In this document: positions 1 to 7,243 of the stretch, piece after piece
Layout of the letters: every line of letters begins with the position of its first letter
Numbering within the stretch: position 1 is the first letter of the stretch
Assembly (NCBI GenBank): GCA_016650355.1
Contig: JAENVX010000394.1
Location: 1-14,295, forward strand
DNA from: Bacteroidia bacterium
GTDB lineage: Bacteria > Bacteroidota > Bacteroidia > Cytophagales > Cyclobacteriaceae
Length of the DNA stretch: 14,295 bases
Direction of reading: 5' to 3'
Notes under the pieces: generated by a model
Databases searched by the model: none
What the model was told of the DNA's origin: nothing
The model's input: only the letters and a program-made list of their open reading frames with translations
Position numbers and translations under genes: made by a program

Positions 1-873
1 CCATCCTAAAATAGCCTTTGCTTTAGTGATATCCGGCTGTCTTTGTTTCGGATCATCCTTAGGCAGTGGCTGGAATATTATTTTTTGATTTGTCCCTGTC
101 AGTTTTATTATCTCCTTTCCAAAATCAAGTATGGAAATTTCATCAGGATTACCAATGTTAACTGGTAAAACGTAATCCGATATTAGTAATTTGAAAATTC
201 CATCTACTAAATCATCCACATAACAAAATGATCGTGTCTGAGAACCATCGCCAAAAACGGTAAGGTCTTCTCCCCTTAGCGCTTGTCCAATCATAGCAGG
301 CAACACCCTCCCGTCATTGAGTCGCATGCGCGGTCCGTACGTATTAAAAATCCTGACAATGCGTGTTTCTAATCCATGATAGGTATGATAAGCCATGGTT
401 ATTGCTTCCTGGAAACGCTTTGCTTCATCATAAACACCTCGAGGACCGATTGGATTTACATTTCCATAATACTCCTCAGTTTGAGGGTGTACTAACGGAT
501 CGCCATACACCTCAGATGTAGAAGCCACCAATATTCTGGCGCTTTTGCTTTTCGCTAGCCCTAATAAATTGTGTGTTCCTAGCGAACTTACCTTCAATGT
601 TTGAATTGGAATCTTTAGATAGTCAATCGGACTAGCCGGAGACGCAAAGTGAAGTATATAATGAAGCTCACCAGACACATGTACATACTTTGATACATCG
701 TGATGATGAAATTCAAAATCAGGATGTTTGAAAAGGTGTTCAATGTTTTTCAAATCACCGGTAATTAAGTTATCCATTGCTATTATGTGAAATCCCTCCT
801 TAATAAATCGATCACACAAATGAGAGCCAAGAAAACCCGCCCCGCCTGTAATTAAGATTCTTTTCTTAGCCAT
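1..873 (-). CDS. uxs: UDP-glucuronate decarboxylase (UDP-xylose synthase), 3' end cut by window edge
   Basis: Short-chain dehydrogenase/reductase-fold enzyme that oxidises and decarboxylates UDP-glucuronate to UDP-xylose with bound NAD in the cytoplasm. I translated 291 codons, in frame to the first base of the window; about 15-25 C-terminal residues are missing. Seen: the Rossmann motif GGAGFLG at residues 10-16, the STSEVYGDP segment from 118, the UXS-typical GNVNPIGPR from 137, catalytic Tyr148 and Lys152 in YDEAKR, and RIFNTYGPRM from 174. The STSEVYGDP and NPIGPR segments separate UXS from dTDP-glucose 4,6-dehydratase and UDP-glucose 4-epimerase. The ATG lies inside the last codons of ugd (8-base overlap), so it is probably translated by coupling with the upstream gene, which supplies its substrate. 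Family assignment is firm; the use in surface glycans is inference. Confidence 0.92.
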   Translation of the reverse strand, partial: MAKKRILITGGAGFLGSHLCDRFIKEGFHIIAMDNLITGDLKNIEHLFKHPDFEFHHHDVSKYVHVSGELHYILHFASPASPIDYLKIPIQTLKVSSLGTHNLLGLAKSKSARILVASTSEVYGDPLVHPQTEEYYGNVNPIGPRGVYDEAKRFQEAITMAYHTYHGLETRIVRIFNTYGPRMRLNDGRVLPAMIGQALRGEDLTVFGDGSQTRSFCYVDDLVDGIFKLLISDYVLPVNIGNPDEISILDFGKEIIKLTGTNQKIIFQPLPKDDPKQRQPDITKAKAILGW

Positions 874-2179
874 AAATTGTTTTTCGTCCAACGCTGTAAT
901 AAGTGTATCCAAGTTCTTTTAATGATTGAGTATCGTAGAGGTTGCGCCCATCAAAAATCACTTTTCCTTTCATTATCTGAGATAATTTTTCAAAGTCAGG
1001 CGCTCGAAACTCAGGCCACTCTGTTGCAATAAATATTGCATCCGCTCCTTCTGCTGCATCATAGGGCGTTTCGCAATATTGAATCTTTGAACCCAAAATT
1101 GCTTTTACATTTTCCATTGATTCCGGATCATGTGCTTTGATAATTGCTCCAGCAGCAAGAAGTTCTTCAATGTTGTAAAGTGCTGGTGCCTCACGAATAT
1201 CATCAGTATGAGGCTTAAATGACAGACCCCAAACAGCAAATACTTTTCCTTTCAAATCGTTTTTGAAATGACTTTTTATGTTGGGAATTAATTTGGTCTT
1301 CTGAAAATCGTTTACCTCCATTACTGCCTTAAGAATTCTGAAATCATATTTAGAATCTTCCGATGACTTAGCAAGGGCTTGAACGTCTTTTGGAAAACAA
1401 CTTCCTCCGTAACCTATGCCAGGAAACAAAAAGCGTTTGCCTATTCTACTATCTGTGCCGATCCCTTTGCGCACTGAATCTACATCCGCGCCAAGCAACT
1501 CACATAAATTTGCAATTTCATTCATGAACGAAATTTTGGTAGCTAAAAATGAATTAGCTGCATACTTTGTTAACTCAGCCGATCGCTCATCCATAAAAAT
1601 GATTGGATTCCCCTGACGAACAAAAGGAGAATATAAGGTCTCCAATATTTTCTTTGCCTTTTCTGATTCCGTACCAATCACTACACGATCTGGCTTCATG
1701 AAATCTTCAACGGCCATTCCTTCTCTTAAAAACTCTGGGTTTGACACTACGTCAAAATCAACTTTAGCATTTGCCCTTATTCTCTTCGATACCTTTACCG
1801 CGGTCCCTACCGGCACTGTGCTTTTGTCGATTATAACCGTATAATCATTCAATAATGGTCCAAGGTCATCCGCAACTTTTAGAATATACTTTAGATCTCC
1901 TGAGCCATCTTCACCGGGCGGTGTTGGCAGTGCAAGAAAAATAATTTTGGCGCCTTCAATACCTTCCTTGAGATTAGTCGTAAAAGTGAGTCTTTGTTGT
2001 TTTAGGTTTCTTTCAAACAAAAGTTCAAGTCCAGGCTCATAAATTGTAATCTTTCCGGAGGAAAGGCTATTGACCTTTTTTTCATCAATATCAACGCAGG
2101 TTACTGTATTTCCCGTCTCAGCAAAACATGTACCAGTAACCAGGCCGACATAACCTGTTCCTACAACCGCTATTTTCAT
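866..2179 (-). CDS. ugd: UDP-glucose 6-dehydrogenase
   Basis: Oxidises UDP-glucose to UDP-glucuronate with two NAD+, the entry step to uronic acid and xylose donors for polysaccharides. The 437 residues are normal length for the bacterial enzyme. Seen: the NAD-binding motif GTGYVGL (7-13), STVPVGT (120-126), NPEFLREG (147-154), the mid-domain Lys205 and Asn209 in ELTKYAANS, and the catalytic Cys261 in GYGGSCFPKD (256-265) with Asp265. The C-terminal UDP-binding domain follows, with WGLSFKPHTDDIREAP. The start ATG at 2179 is directly followed by the glycine-rich nucleotide fold, so no alternative start is likely. It is first in a two-gene operon with uxs; the TAA stop at 866-868 lies inside uxs. 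A good Bacteroidota promoter lies 25-57 bases upstream. Confidence 0.96.
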   Translation of the reverse strand: MKIAVVGTGYVGLVTGTCFAETGNTVTCVDIDEKKVNSLSSGKITIYEPGLELLFERNLKQQRLTFTTNLKEGIEGAKIIFLALPTPPGEDGSGDLKYILKVADDLGPLLNDYTVIIDKSTVPVGTAVKVSKRIRANAKVDFDVVSNPEFLREGMAVEDFMKPDRVVIGTESEKAKKILETLYSPFVRQGNPIIFMDERSAELTKYAANSFLATKISFMNEIANLCELLGADVDSVRKGIGTDSRIGKRFLFPGIGYGGSCFPKDVQALAKSSEDSKYDFRILKAVMEVNDFQKTKLIPNIKSHFKNDLKGKVFAVWGLSFKPHTDDIREAPALYNIEELLAAGAIIKAHDPESMENVKAILGSKIQYCETPYDAAEGADAIFIATEWPEFRAPDFEKLSQIMKGKVIFDGRNLYDTQSLKELGYTYYSVGRKTIYG

Positions 2180-2203
2180 ATATTAAAATTGGCTCACGAG
2201 CCG

Positions 2204-2236
2204 CAAAAATAAGGTTTTTACACATTCGGACACAAA
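2204..2236 (-). promoter_or_regulatory. Bacteroidota-type promoter for ugd-uxs
   Basis: Read on the minus strand, TTTG (2236-2233), a 21-base spacer, then TATTTTTG (2211-2204), an exact match to the -7 consensus TAnnTTTG. The spacing agrees with the known -33/-7 layout of the Bacteroidota primary sigma factor. It predicts a leader of about 20 bases before the ugd ATG. No Shine-Dalgarno sequence is present, as is usual in this phylum. Confidence 0.55.
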
Positions 2237-2263
2237 ATTTATTATTCCACAAACTAACAGTCG

Positions 2264-2295
2264 TTTGTTTAATGGTTTCAAAACGCTTAATCTTG
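2264..2295 (+). promoter_or_regulatory. Bacteroidota-type promoter for the acyl-CoA dehydrogenase gene
   Basis: TTTG at 2264-2267, a 20-base spacer, then TAATCTTG at 2288-2295, which matches TAnnTTTG at all but one fixed position. It lies 23 bases before the ATG at 2318. It sits back to back with the ugd promoter in the same 138-base intergenic region. An inverted repeat ACAAAC-N8-GTTTGT (2249-2268) covers the -33 element. Confidence 0.45.
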
Positions 2296-2317
2296 CATTC
2301 CAATTTCAAATTAGATT

Positions 2318-3487
2318 ATGATAGCAACAGCACAGGAGCAAGTGGGAGTAAGTTTTGAAGAAACAGAAAATCAGAAAATGATAACTGGTATGATTCGGGA
2401 TTTTGGGTCTGTTGAAATCAAGCCACGAATGATGGAGTGGGACGAAAGCCAGGAATTTCCGATTGCACTTTTCAAGAAAATGGGAGCCTTGGGCCTGATG
2501 GGAGTTCTGGTTCCGGTAGAATATGGTGGCGCAGGCTTTGGCTATCCTGAATATGTAACTGTAATTTCTGAAATAGCTAAAATAGATGGATCGATAGGAT
2601 TGAGTGTGGCTGCACACAACTCACTTTGTACGGGTCACATCCTACAGTTTGCAAGTGCCGAACAAAAACAAAAGTATCTTCCTAAGTTGGCAACCGCTGA
2701 ATGGATTGGGGCATGGGGCCTGACCGAACCAAATACGGGTTCAGATGCCGGAAACATGAGAACCGTTGCCGTCAAGGACGGAGACTATTATGTTATCAAT
2801 GGCGCTAAAAACTTCATTACACATGGAAAGTCTGGTGATGTTGCCGTTGTAATTGTAAGAACCGGGGAAGTTGGCGATTCACATGGAATGACCTCCTTTA
2901 TCATTGAAAAAGGAACACCAGGATTCTCTTCCGGAAAAAAAGAAAATAAACTTGGCATGCGTGCCTCAGAAACTGCCGAACTAATCTTTACAGATTGTCG
3001 GGTTCATAAAAGCAAAATCATGGGCAAGGAAGGCGAAGGTTTTATTCAATCTCTAAAAGTACTGGATGGAGGAAGAATTTCTATAGCAGCATTAAGCCTT
3101 GGAATTGCACAAGGTGCTTTTGACGCAGCTCTTAATTATTCAAAAGAGAGACATCAGTTTAATAAGCCCATCTCAAGTTTTCAGGGTATTTCTTTCAAGC
3201 TGGCTGATATGGCAACAAAAATTGAAGCTGCAAAATTGTTAACCTTCAGGGCTGCTGACCTTAAAAGCAAGGGACAGAAAGTAAGTCTGGAATCTGCGAT
3301 GGCAAAACTTTATGCCTCAGAGATTGCCGTTGAAATTGCCAACGAAGGCGTTCAGATTTTCGGTGGTTATGGCTATACCAAGGATTTTCCAGCAGAAAAG
3401 TACTATCGTGATGCAAAACTTTGCACCATTGGTGAGGGTACTTCAGAAATACAAAAATTAGTTATTTCAAGAGCCTTGTTGAAGTAG
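2318..3487 (+). CDS. Acyl-CoA dehydrogenase
   Basis: FAD enzyme that introduces the alpha,beta double bond into acyl-CoA, the first step of beta-oxidation or of branched-chain amino acid breakdown. The 389 residues are the usual length of the soluble short/medium-chain class. Seen: WGLTEPNTGSDA near residues 132-143 (FAD/substrate loop), the RHQFNKPI segment in the C-terminal helical domain, and the signature GGYGYTKDFPAEKYYRDAK followed by EGTSEIQ. The glutamate at about residue 373, just before GTSEIQ, is where short- and medium-chain dehydrogenases carry the catalytic base. The ATG at 2318 fits the promoter upstream; Met21 is a weaker alternative start. It is likely monocistronic, since rpsU has its own promoter. 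Chain-length preference cannot be read from sequence alone; a short/branched-chain role is the best guess. Confidence 0.93.
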   Translation: MIATAQEQVGVSFEETENQKMITGMIRDFGSVEIKPRMMEWDESQEFPIALFKKMGALGLMGVLVPVEYGGAGFGYPEYVTVISEIAKIDGSIGLSVAAHNSLCTGHILQFASAEQKQKYLPKLATAEWIGAWGLTEPNTGSDAGNMRTVAVKDGDYYVINGAKNFITHGKSGDVAVVIVRTGEVGDSHGMTSFIIEKGTPGFSSGKKENKLGMRASETAELIFTDCRVHKSKIMGKEGEGFIQSLKVLDGGRISIAALSLGIAQGAFDAALNYSKERHQFNKPISSFQGISFKLADMATKIEAAKLLTFRAADLKSKGQKVSLESAMAKLYASEIAVEIANEGVQIFGGYGYTKDFPAEKYYRDAKLCTIGEGTSEIQKLVISRALLK

Positions 3488-3519
3488 TTGCATATTTCAA
3501 CCAAATAACCATATATTTG
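3488..3519 (+). promoter_or_regulatory. Strong Bacteroidota promoter for rpsU
   Basis: TTG at 3488-3490, a 21-base spacer, then TATATTTG at 3512-3519, a perfect TAnnTTTG element. The predicted start is near 3525, which leaves a very short A-rich leader before the ATG at 3541. The TTG begins immediately after the stop codon of the acyl-CoA dehydrogenase gene, so rpsU is uncoupled from that gene. Confidence 0.65.
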
Positions 3520-3540
3520 CAGCCCTAAAGAATAAAAAGC

Positions 3541-3735
3541 ATGCTGATCATCAACATCAAAGAAAACGAGTCAATTGACAAGGCTCTTAAGCGTTTCAAG
3601 AAAAAGTTTGAGAAAACCGGTGTTTTGAAACAATTGCGTTCCAGAACCTCTTTTACTAAGCCTTCAGTAAGGCGCAGGACTGAAATGATTAAGGCTGCCT
3701 ATATTGAAAAGAAATTCGCAACTGAGAATTCTTAG
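3541..3735 (+). CDS. rpsU: 30S ribosomal protein bS21
   Basis: Small, very basic protein of the 30S platform, 64 residues, normal for bS21. Seen: the conserved N-terminal stretch IKENESIDKALKRFKKK with the alternating Ala/Leu/Arg pattern, then EKTGVLKQLR and a basic C-terminal helix with RRRTEMIKAA. In Bacteroidota, bS21 together with bS18 and bS6 is known to hold the 16S 3' tail so that anti-Shine-Dalgarno pairing is blocked. The bases before this ATG (AGAATAAAAAGC) are A-rich and contain no GGAGG-like sequence. It has its own promoter and is closed by a strong hairpin terminator, so it is expressed as a short single-gene transcript with possible read-through into the recombinase gene. Identification is firm. 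Confidence 0.95.
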   Translation: MLIINIKENESIDKALKRFKKKFEKTGVLKQLRSRTSFTKPSVRRRTEMIKAAYIEKKFATENS

Positions 3736-3757
3736 TCTATAACAGATATTCTACACA

Positions 3758-3798
3758 AATAACCCCTTTGGTTCTTTACCGAAGGGGTTATTTTTTTT
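3758..3798 (+). terminator. Intrinsic terminator of rpsU
   Basis: AATAACCCCTT (3758-3768) pairs with AAGGGGTTATT (3782-3792). A U-G and two G-C pairs extend the stem inward to 14 pairs around a loop of 7 bases, and a run of eight T ends at 3798. It lies 23 bases after the rpsU stop and 30 bases before the start of the recombinase gene. Confidence 0.9.
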
Positions 3799-3828
3799 AT
3801 ATTGCTAGTAAAGCGGGGCAGTGTAGTA

Positions 3829-4710
3829 ATGGTTGATTCCTTTCTGAAATATCTTCAATTCGAAAAACGATTTAGTTCCAATACGGTTCTTGCCTATCAA
3901 ACAGATCTCAAACAATTTGAAGAGTTTCTCACGATAACGTTTCCAGAATACAAAACGGAGACTTCTGATTACGGAGTTATCAGAGCCTGGATCGTTCAAC
4001 TTGTAGAATCAGAAATCGATAGTCTTTCGATCAATCGAAAAATAGCATGTTTGCGTAGTTACTATAAGTTCTTAATGAGGCAGGAACACATCGATAAAGA
4101 CCCGATGATGAAAATAAAAGTGCTAAAGACGAAAAAGAAACTTCCGCACTTTGTGAAAGAAAACGATATGGTAAAGCTTCTTGACCACGCTCAATTTGAG
4201 AATTCTCATGAAGGGTGGCGAGATCGATTGATTATCGAATTGTTTTATGGAACCGGGATTCGCCTTTCTGAATTGATTGATCTGAAAGAATCAAAACTTA
4301 ACTTAGTAGAACGAACTATAAAAGTACTAGGAAAAAGAAACAAAGAAAGAGTTATCCCTTTTGGCGAGAGTCTCGTTTCAATGATAGAGACTTATCGCAA
4401 TGTTAGGGATAGCGAAGTAGAGGTAAAAAATCATGGCAACTTATTTGTCACTGATTCAGGAGATCGATGTTACCCCATGATGGTCTACCGTATTGTAAAA
4501 AAATACCTCAATTTGTTTTCCTCTATTGAAAAGAAAAGTCCACACGTTTTGCGACATAGTTATGCAACACACCTATTAGACAAAGGAGCTGAAATTAATG
4601 CAGTGAAAGATCTGCTGGGTCATAGCAGCCTTGCAGCGACACAAGTTTATACACACAATTCAATGGATAAATTGAAAAAAGTATTTGAACAGGCTCACCC
4701 AAAAGCTTAA
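3829..4710 (+). CDS. xerC: Tyrosine recombinase XerC/XerD
   Basis: Site-specific recombinase of the chromosome-dimer resolution type. I start it at the ATG 3829 (293 residues) rather than the TTG at 3802, because MVDSFLKYLQFEKRFSSNT matches the normal Xer N-terminus and the nine extra residues do not. All six catalytic residues are visible, numbered from that ATG: Arg145 (GTGIRLSEL), Lys169 (GKRNKERVIPF), His239 and Arg242 (HVLRHSYATHL), His265 (LLGHSS) and the nucleophile Tyr274 (VYTHNS). The N-terminal SAM-like core-binding domain covers residues 1-95. Length and the neighbours rpsU and hpf fit the housekeeping Xer protein of Bacteroidota rather than a phage or island integrase. Whether it is the XerC or XerD partner cannot be settled here. 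No clear promoter was found between the rpsU terminator and the ATG. Confidence 0.9.
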   Translation: MVDSFLKYLQFEKRFSSNTVLAYQTDLKQFEEFLTITFPEYKTETSDYGVIRAWIVQLVESEIDSLSINRKIACLRSYYKFLMRQEHIDKDPMMKIKVLKTKKKLPHFVKENDMVKLLDHAQFENSHEGWRDRLIIELFYGTGIRLSELIDLKESKLNLVERTIKVLGKRNKERVIPFGESLVSMIETYRNVRDSEVEVKNHGNLFVTDSGDRCYPMMVYRIVKKYLNLFSSIEKKSPHVLRHSYATHLLDKGAEINAVKDLLGHSSLAATQVYTHNSMDKLKKVFEQAHPKA

Positions 4711-4772
4711 ATGGATGTAATAAATTAATAATCCTATTTATGACAAGATGATTACAAACAATGATTCATCGG

Positions 4773-4802
4773 TTGGTCAAGTATTTAGCCGAACTACGTT
4801 TT
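4773..4802 (+). promoter_or_regulatory. Possible promoter for the hibernation factor gene
   Basis: TTG at 4773-4775, a 19-base spacer, then TACGTTTT at 4795-4802, one mismatch from TAnnTTTG. The predicted start is near 4809, giving a T-rich leader of about 20 bases before the ATG at 4831. An own promoter for a stationary-phase protein behind xerC is plausible. Confidence 0.38.
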
Positions 4803-4830
4803 ATGTTTTTTCACTTAAATTTTTTTACTT

Positions 4831-5133
4831 ATGAAGTTACAAGTTCATTCCATCCATTTTGATGCGGACAGTAAGCTGATCGATTTTATTCAAAAGCGAT
4901 TAGACAAATTGGAAACTTTTTATGATCGCCTTGTAGATGGAGAAGTCTTCCTCAGACTCAATAACGAAGGCATTGAAAATAAAACCGTGGAAATAAAACT
5001 TAATGTACCCGGAAGCCACCTTTTTGCCAAGGAACAAGCCAGGACTTTTGAGGCAGCAACGGATCTTGCTTCGGAGGCATTAAAAACTCAGTTAAAAAAA
5101 TTTAAAAATAAGGTAAAGGAAAGCCGTGTTTAA
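4831..5133 (+). CDS. hpf: Ribosome hibernation-promoting factor (short HPF/RaiA family)
   Basis: Binds the 30S decoding region in starved or stationary cells and inactivates or dimerises ribosomes. At 100 residues it is the short form: only the S30AE/RaiA domain (beta-alpha-beta-beta-beta-alpha), with no C-terminal dimerisation domain. Seen: MKLQVHSIHFDADSKLIDFIQKRL at the N-terminus, with the first strand and helix; the acidic middle FLRLNNEG; the strand TVEIKLNVPG; EQARTFEAATDLA, which is typical of the family; and a lysine-rich C-terminal helix ending KFKNKVKESRV. It lies third in the rpsU-xerC-hpf order seen in many Bacteroidota. A two-way terminator follows, so it ends its transcription unit. 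Whether it forms 100S dimers or only silences 70S ribosomes is unknown. Confidence 0.9.
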   Translation: MKLQVHSIHFDADSKLIDFIQKRLDKLETFYDRLVDGEVFLRLNNEGIENKTVEIKLNVPGSHLFAKEQARTFEAATDLASEALKTQLKKFKNKVKESRV

Positions 5134-5150
5134 TACGGATGTTACAAAAC

Positions 5151-5183
5151 AAAAAAGGGTCACTTCGCAGTGACCCTTTTTTT
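5151..5183. terminator. Bidirectional intrinsic terminator between hpf and metK
   Basis: GGGTCACT (5157-5164) pairs perfectly with AGTGACCC (5169-5176) around the loop TCGC. Six A flank it on the left and seven T on the right, so the hairpin has a U-tract in both transcripts. It can end hpf on the plus strand and metK on the minus strand (metK stop at 5198). Confidence 0.9.
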
Positions 5184-5197
5184 ATGTCTAAATATAA

Positions 5198-6451
5198 TTA
5201 CACTTTAAATGCCTTCTTCACCGCCTCCACATAATTCAACTTTTCCCAAGGGAATAGTTCAACCTTAACACGTTTCTCTGTTTTCTTTCCCTCATTGAAA
5301 ACCTTCTCAACAATTTTTGACTCGCGTCCCATGTGACCATAGGCAGCCGTTTCTGAATAGATTGGAGTTCGTAGTTTGAAACGCTCTTCAATAAAGTAAG
5401 GACGCATATCAAATAACTTTGAAATTTTTGATGCAATCTCACCATCATTCAACTTCACTTTTGCTGTGCCGTATGTATTTACATAAAGCCCAACTGGTTT
5501 AGCAACCCCAATCGCATAGGCAACTTGAACGAGTACTTCATCACAAACACCTGCTGCAACCATGTTCTTTGCAATATGGCGTGTGGCATACGCGGCCGAT
5601 CGGTCAACTTTTGAAGGATCTTTTCCTGAAAAAGCGCCTCCACCGTGCGCTCCTTTACCACCATATGTGTCTACAATTATTTTACGACCTGTTAAACCTG
5701 TATCGCCATGCGGACCGCCAATTACAAACTTACCTGTGGGATTCACAAAATATTTAATCTCTCCTTTGAATAACTTTTGAACCCGCTTTGGGAGTTTCTT
5801 CAAAATACGAGGTACCAGGATGTTGATCACATCATCCTTAATTTTCTTTAGCATGATTGAGTCTTTCGCAAAATCATCATGCTGTGTGGATATTACAATA
5901 GCATCCACCCGCTTTGGCTTATTGTCGTCACCGTATTCAACAGTCACCTGAGATTTTGCATCAGGACGTAGATAGGTCATCACTTTACCCTGTTTGCGTA
6001 TTGCCGCCAATTCTCTTAACAACAAATGGGCAAGCTCTAATGGCAACGGCATATAGTTATCCGTCTCATTAGTAGCGTAGCCAAACATCATACCCTGATC
6101 GCCAGCACCCTGATCCTCTTTCTTTTTGCGTTCTACACCTTGATTAATGTCAGCCGATTGTTCATGAATAGCTGAGAAAATTCCACAACTATTCGCCTCA
6201 AACATATATTCACTTTTGGTGTAGCCTATTTTTCTGATTACCTCACGTGCAATGTCCTGCACATCCAAATAGGCTTCCGATTTCACTTCACCTGCCAGTA
6301 CAACCTGGCCTGTTGTTACCAATGTTTCGCATGCCACTTTCGAATTGGCATCATAGGCTAAGAAATAATCGATCAAAGCATCTGAAATCTGATCTGCAAT
6401 TTTATCGGGATGTCCTTCCGATACCGATTCTGACGTAAATAAATGAGGCAT
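5198..6451 (-). CDS. metK: S-adenosylmethionine synthetase (methionine adenosyltransferase)
   Basis: Makes S-adenosylmethionine from methionine and ATP in the cytoplasm. It has 417 residues, somewhat longer than the ~384 of the E. coli enzyme. Seen: GHPDKIADQISDA (13-25) with the catalytic His14 and Asp16 region, the signature hexapeptide GAGDQG (115-120), FVNPTGKFVIGGPHGDTGLTGRK (about 235-257), and the phosphate-binding loop GGGAFSGKDPSKVDRSAAY (270-288). The ATG at 6451 starts the conserved N-terminus MPHLFTSESVSEGHPDK directly. It has its own promoter and a leader of only about 24 bases, too short for a SAM riboswitch. The gene upstream on the same strand encodes a SAM-dependent methylase, 78 bases away. 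The shared terminator lies just after the stop. Confidence 0.96.
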   Translation of the reverse strand: MPHLFTSESVSEGHPDKIADQISDALIDYFLAYDANSKVACETLVTTGQVVLAGEVKSEAYLDVQDIAREVIRKIGYTKSEYMFEANSCGIFSAIHEQSADINQGVERKKKEDQGAGDQGMMFGYATNETDNYMPLPLELAHLLLRELAAIRKQGKVMTYLRPDAKSQVTVEYGDDNKPKRVDAIVISTQHDDFAKDSIMLKKIKDDVINILVPRILKKLPKRVQKLFKGEIKYFVNPTGKFVIGGPHGDTGLTGRKIIVDTYGGKGAHGGGAFSGKDPSKVDRSAAYATRHIAKNMVAAGVCDEVLVQVAYAIGVAKPVGLYVNTYGTAKVKLNDGEIASKISKLFDMRPYFIEERFKLRTPIYSETAAYGHMGRESKIVEKVFNEGKKTEKRVKVELFPWEKLNYVEAVKKAFKV

Positions 6452-6479
6452 GTTGGTTTATATTTTTTTAATTAAGCGG

Positions 6480-6509
6480 CAAAAATAGAGTAAAGTCCTT
6501 AAAACCAAA
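6480..6509 (-). promoter_or_regulatory. Bacteroidota-type promoter for metK
   Basis: On the minus strand, TTTG (6509-6506), an 18-base spacer, then TATTTTTG (6487-6480), an exact TAnnTTTG. The spacer is one base shorter than the usual 19-21. It makes metK independent of the methylase gene upstream, and the short leader has no room for a structured riboswitch. Confidence 0.5.
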
Positions 6510-6529
6510 AAGATAATGGTAAAGCTTTC

Positions 6530-7243
6530 TTAAAACGCTAGAAAGGAGAAGATAGCTGGCTCTTTGGGTAAACTTGGTTTATTCAACTTCCAATCTCTTA
6601 CTGTTTTTGTCTGGATGAATTCGCTTTTCCCGGTAATGTCCAACGCAATACTTAAAATAGAAGTAGGTTTCAATGAACCTAATAAATGATCCAAGACTTT
6701 ATTGTTACGATAAGGCGTTTCAATAAACAGTTGTGTTTGATTTTTATCGATGGACTCCCGCTCAAACTCTTTTATTGCTTTCGCTGCCTCTTTGGCATCA
6801 ACGGGTAGATATCCATGGAACGCAAAGCTCTGGCCATTGAGGCCGGAAGCCATCAAAGCCAATAAAATTGATGATGGCCCAACTAATGGAACTACTGCAA
6901 TTCCATTTTGGTGTGCGAATCTTACTGCCATTGAGCCAGGGTCTGCTACTCCCGGGCATCCTGATTCAGAAATTACTCCTACGTTATTGCCTTTCAATAC
7001 CGGAGTCATTAAAACCTTCAATTCTGATGCTTTTGTTTCTTTGTCCAAAACTTGAAACGATAATGTTTCTATCGAGTCATAGATTTTAAGACCGCTCAAA
7101 TATCTTCGCGCTGTCCGTGGGTTTTCAACAAGAAAAAATTGAATGTCTTTTAACGCTAACAAAACTTGCTTTGGAATCACCTGTTGAAGTGTATCTTCAG
7201 CAATTACCATTGGAATTAAGTATATCTTTCCTTTTGCAGTCAT
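6530..7243 (-). CDS. SAM-dependent methyltransferase, tetrapyrrole-methylase fold, RsmI-like
   Basis: Member of the family of RsmI, which 2'-O-methylates C1402 of 16S rRNA. Seen: KIYLIPMVIAEDTL near the N-terminus in place of RsmI's LYLVPTPIGNLEDI, the SAM-site loop GVISESGCPGVADPGS (about 93-108), VPLVGPSSILLALMASGL (about 117-134), FHGYLP, and FIETPYRNNKVLDHL, the counterpart of RsmI's ESPHR segment. At 237 residues it lacks the ~50-residue C-terminal extension of E. coli RsmI, and the GNLEDI motif has diverged. It may therefore be a paralogue of RsmI with another RNA or small-molecule target, so I give no symbol. Its ATG overlaps the stop of the hydrolase gene (ATGA), which indicates translational coupling. 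It sits just upstream of metK, which makes its cofactor. Confidence 0.82.
   Translation of the reverse strand: MTAKGKIYLIPMVIAEDTLQQVIPKQVLLALKDIQFFLVENPRTARRYLSGLKIYDSIETLSFQVLDKETKASELKVLMTPVLKGNNVGVISESGCPGVADPGSMAVRFAHQNGIAVVPLVGPSSILLALMASGLNGQSFAFHGYLPVDAKEAAKAIKEFERESIDKNQTQLFIETPYRNNKVLDHLLGSLKPTSILSIALDITGKSEFIQTKTVRDWKLNKPSLPKEPAIFSFLAF

Noticed and set aside
2306..2617. Minus-strand open frame inside the acyl-CoA dehydrogenase gene
   Set aside because: It is antisense to a clearly conserved enzyme, rich in His/Cys/Phe as shadow frames are, and has no family resemblance.
3802..3828. TTG start for the recombinase gene
   Set aside because: It would begin four bases after the rpsU terminator T-tract, and the nine extra residues do not match Xer N-termini; ATG 3829 does.
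3829..4710. Xer recombinase as the integrase of a mobile element
   Set aside because: It lies in the conserved rpsU-xerC-hpf setting, has normal housekeeping length, and has no flanking repeats or cargo. It is also 9 kb from the tRNA-like repeats.
6452..6529. SAM riboswitch ahead of metK
   Set aside because: The promoter at 6480-6509 leaves a leader of only about 24 bases, and the 78-base gap shows no aptamer-like helices.
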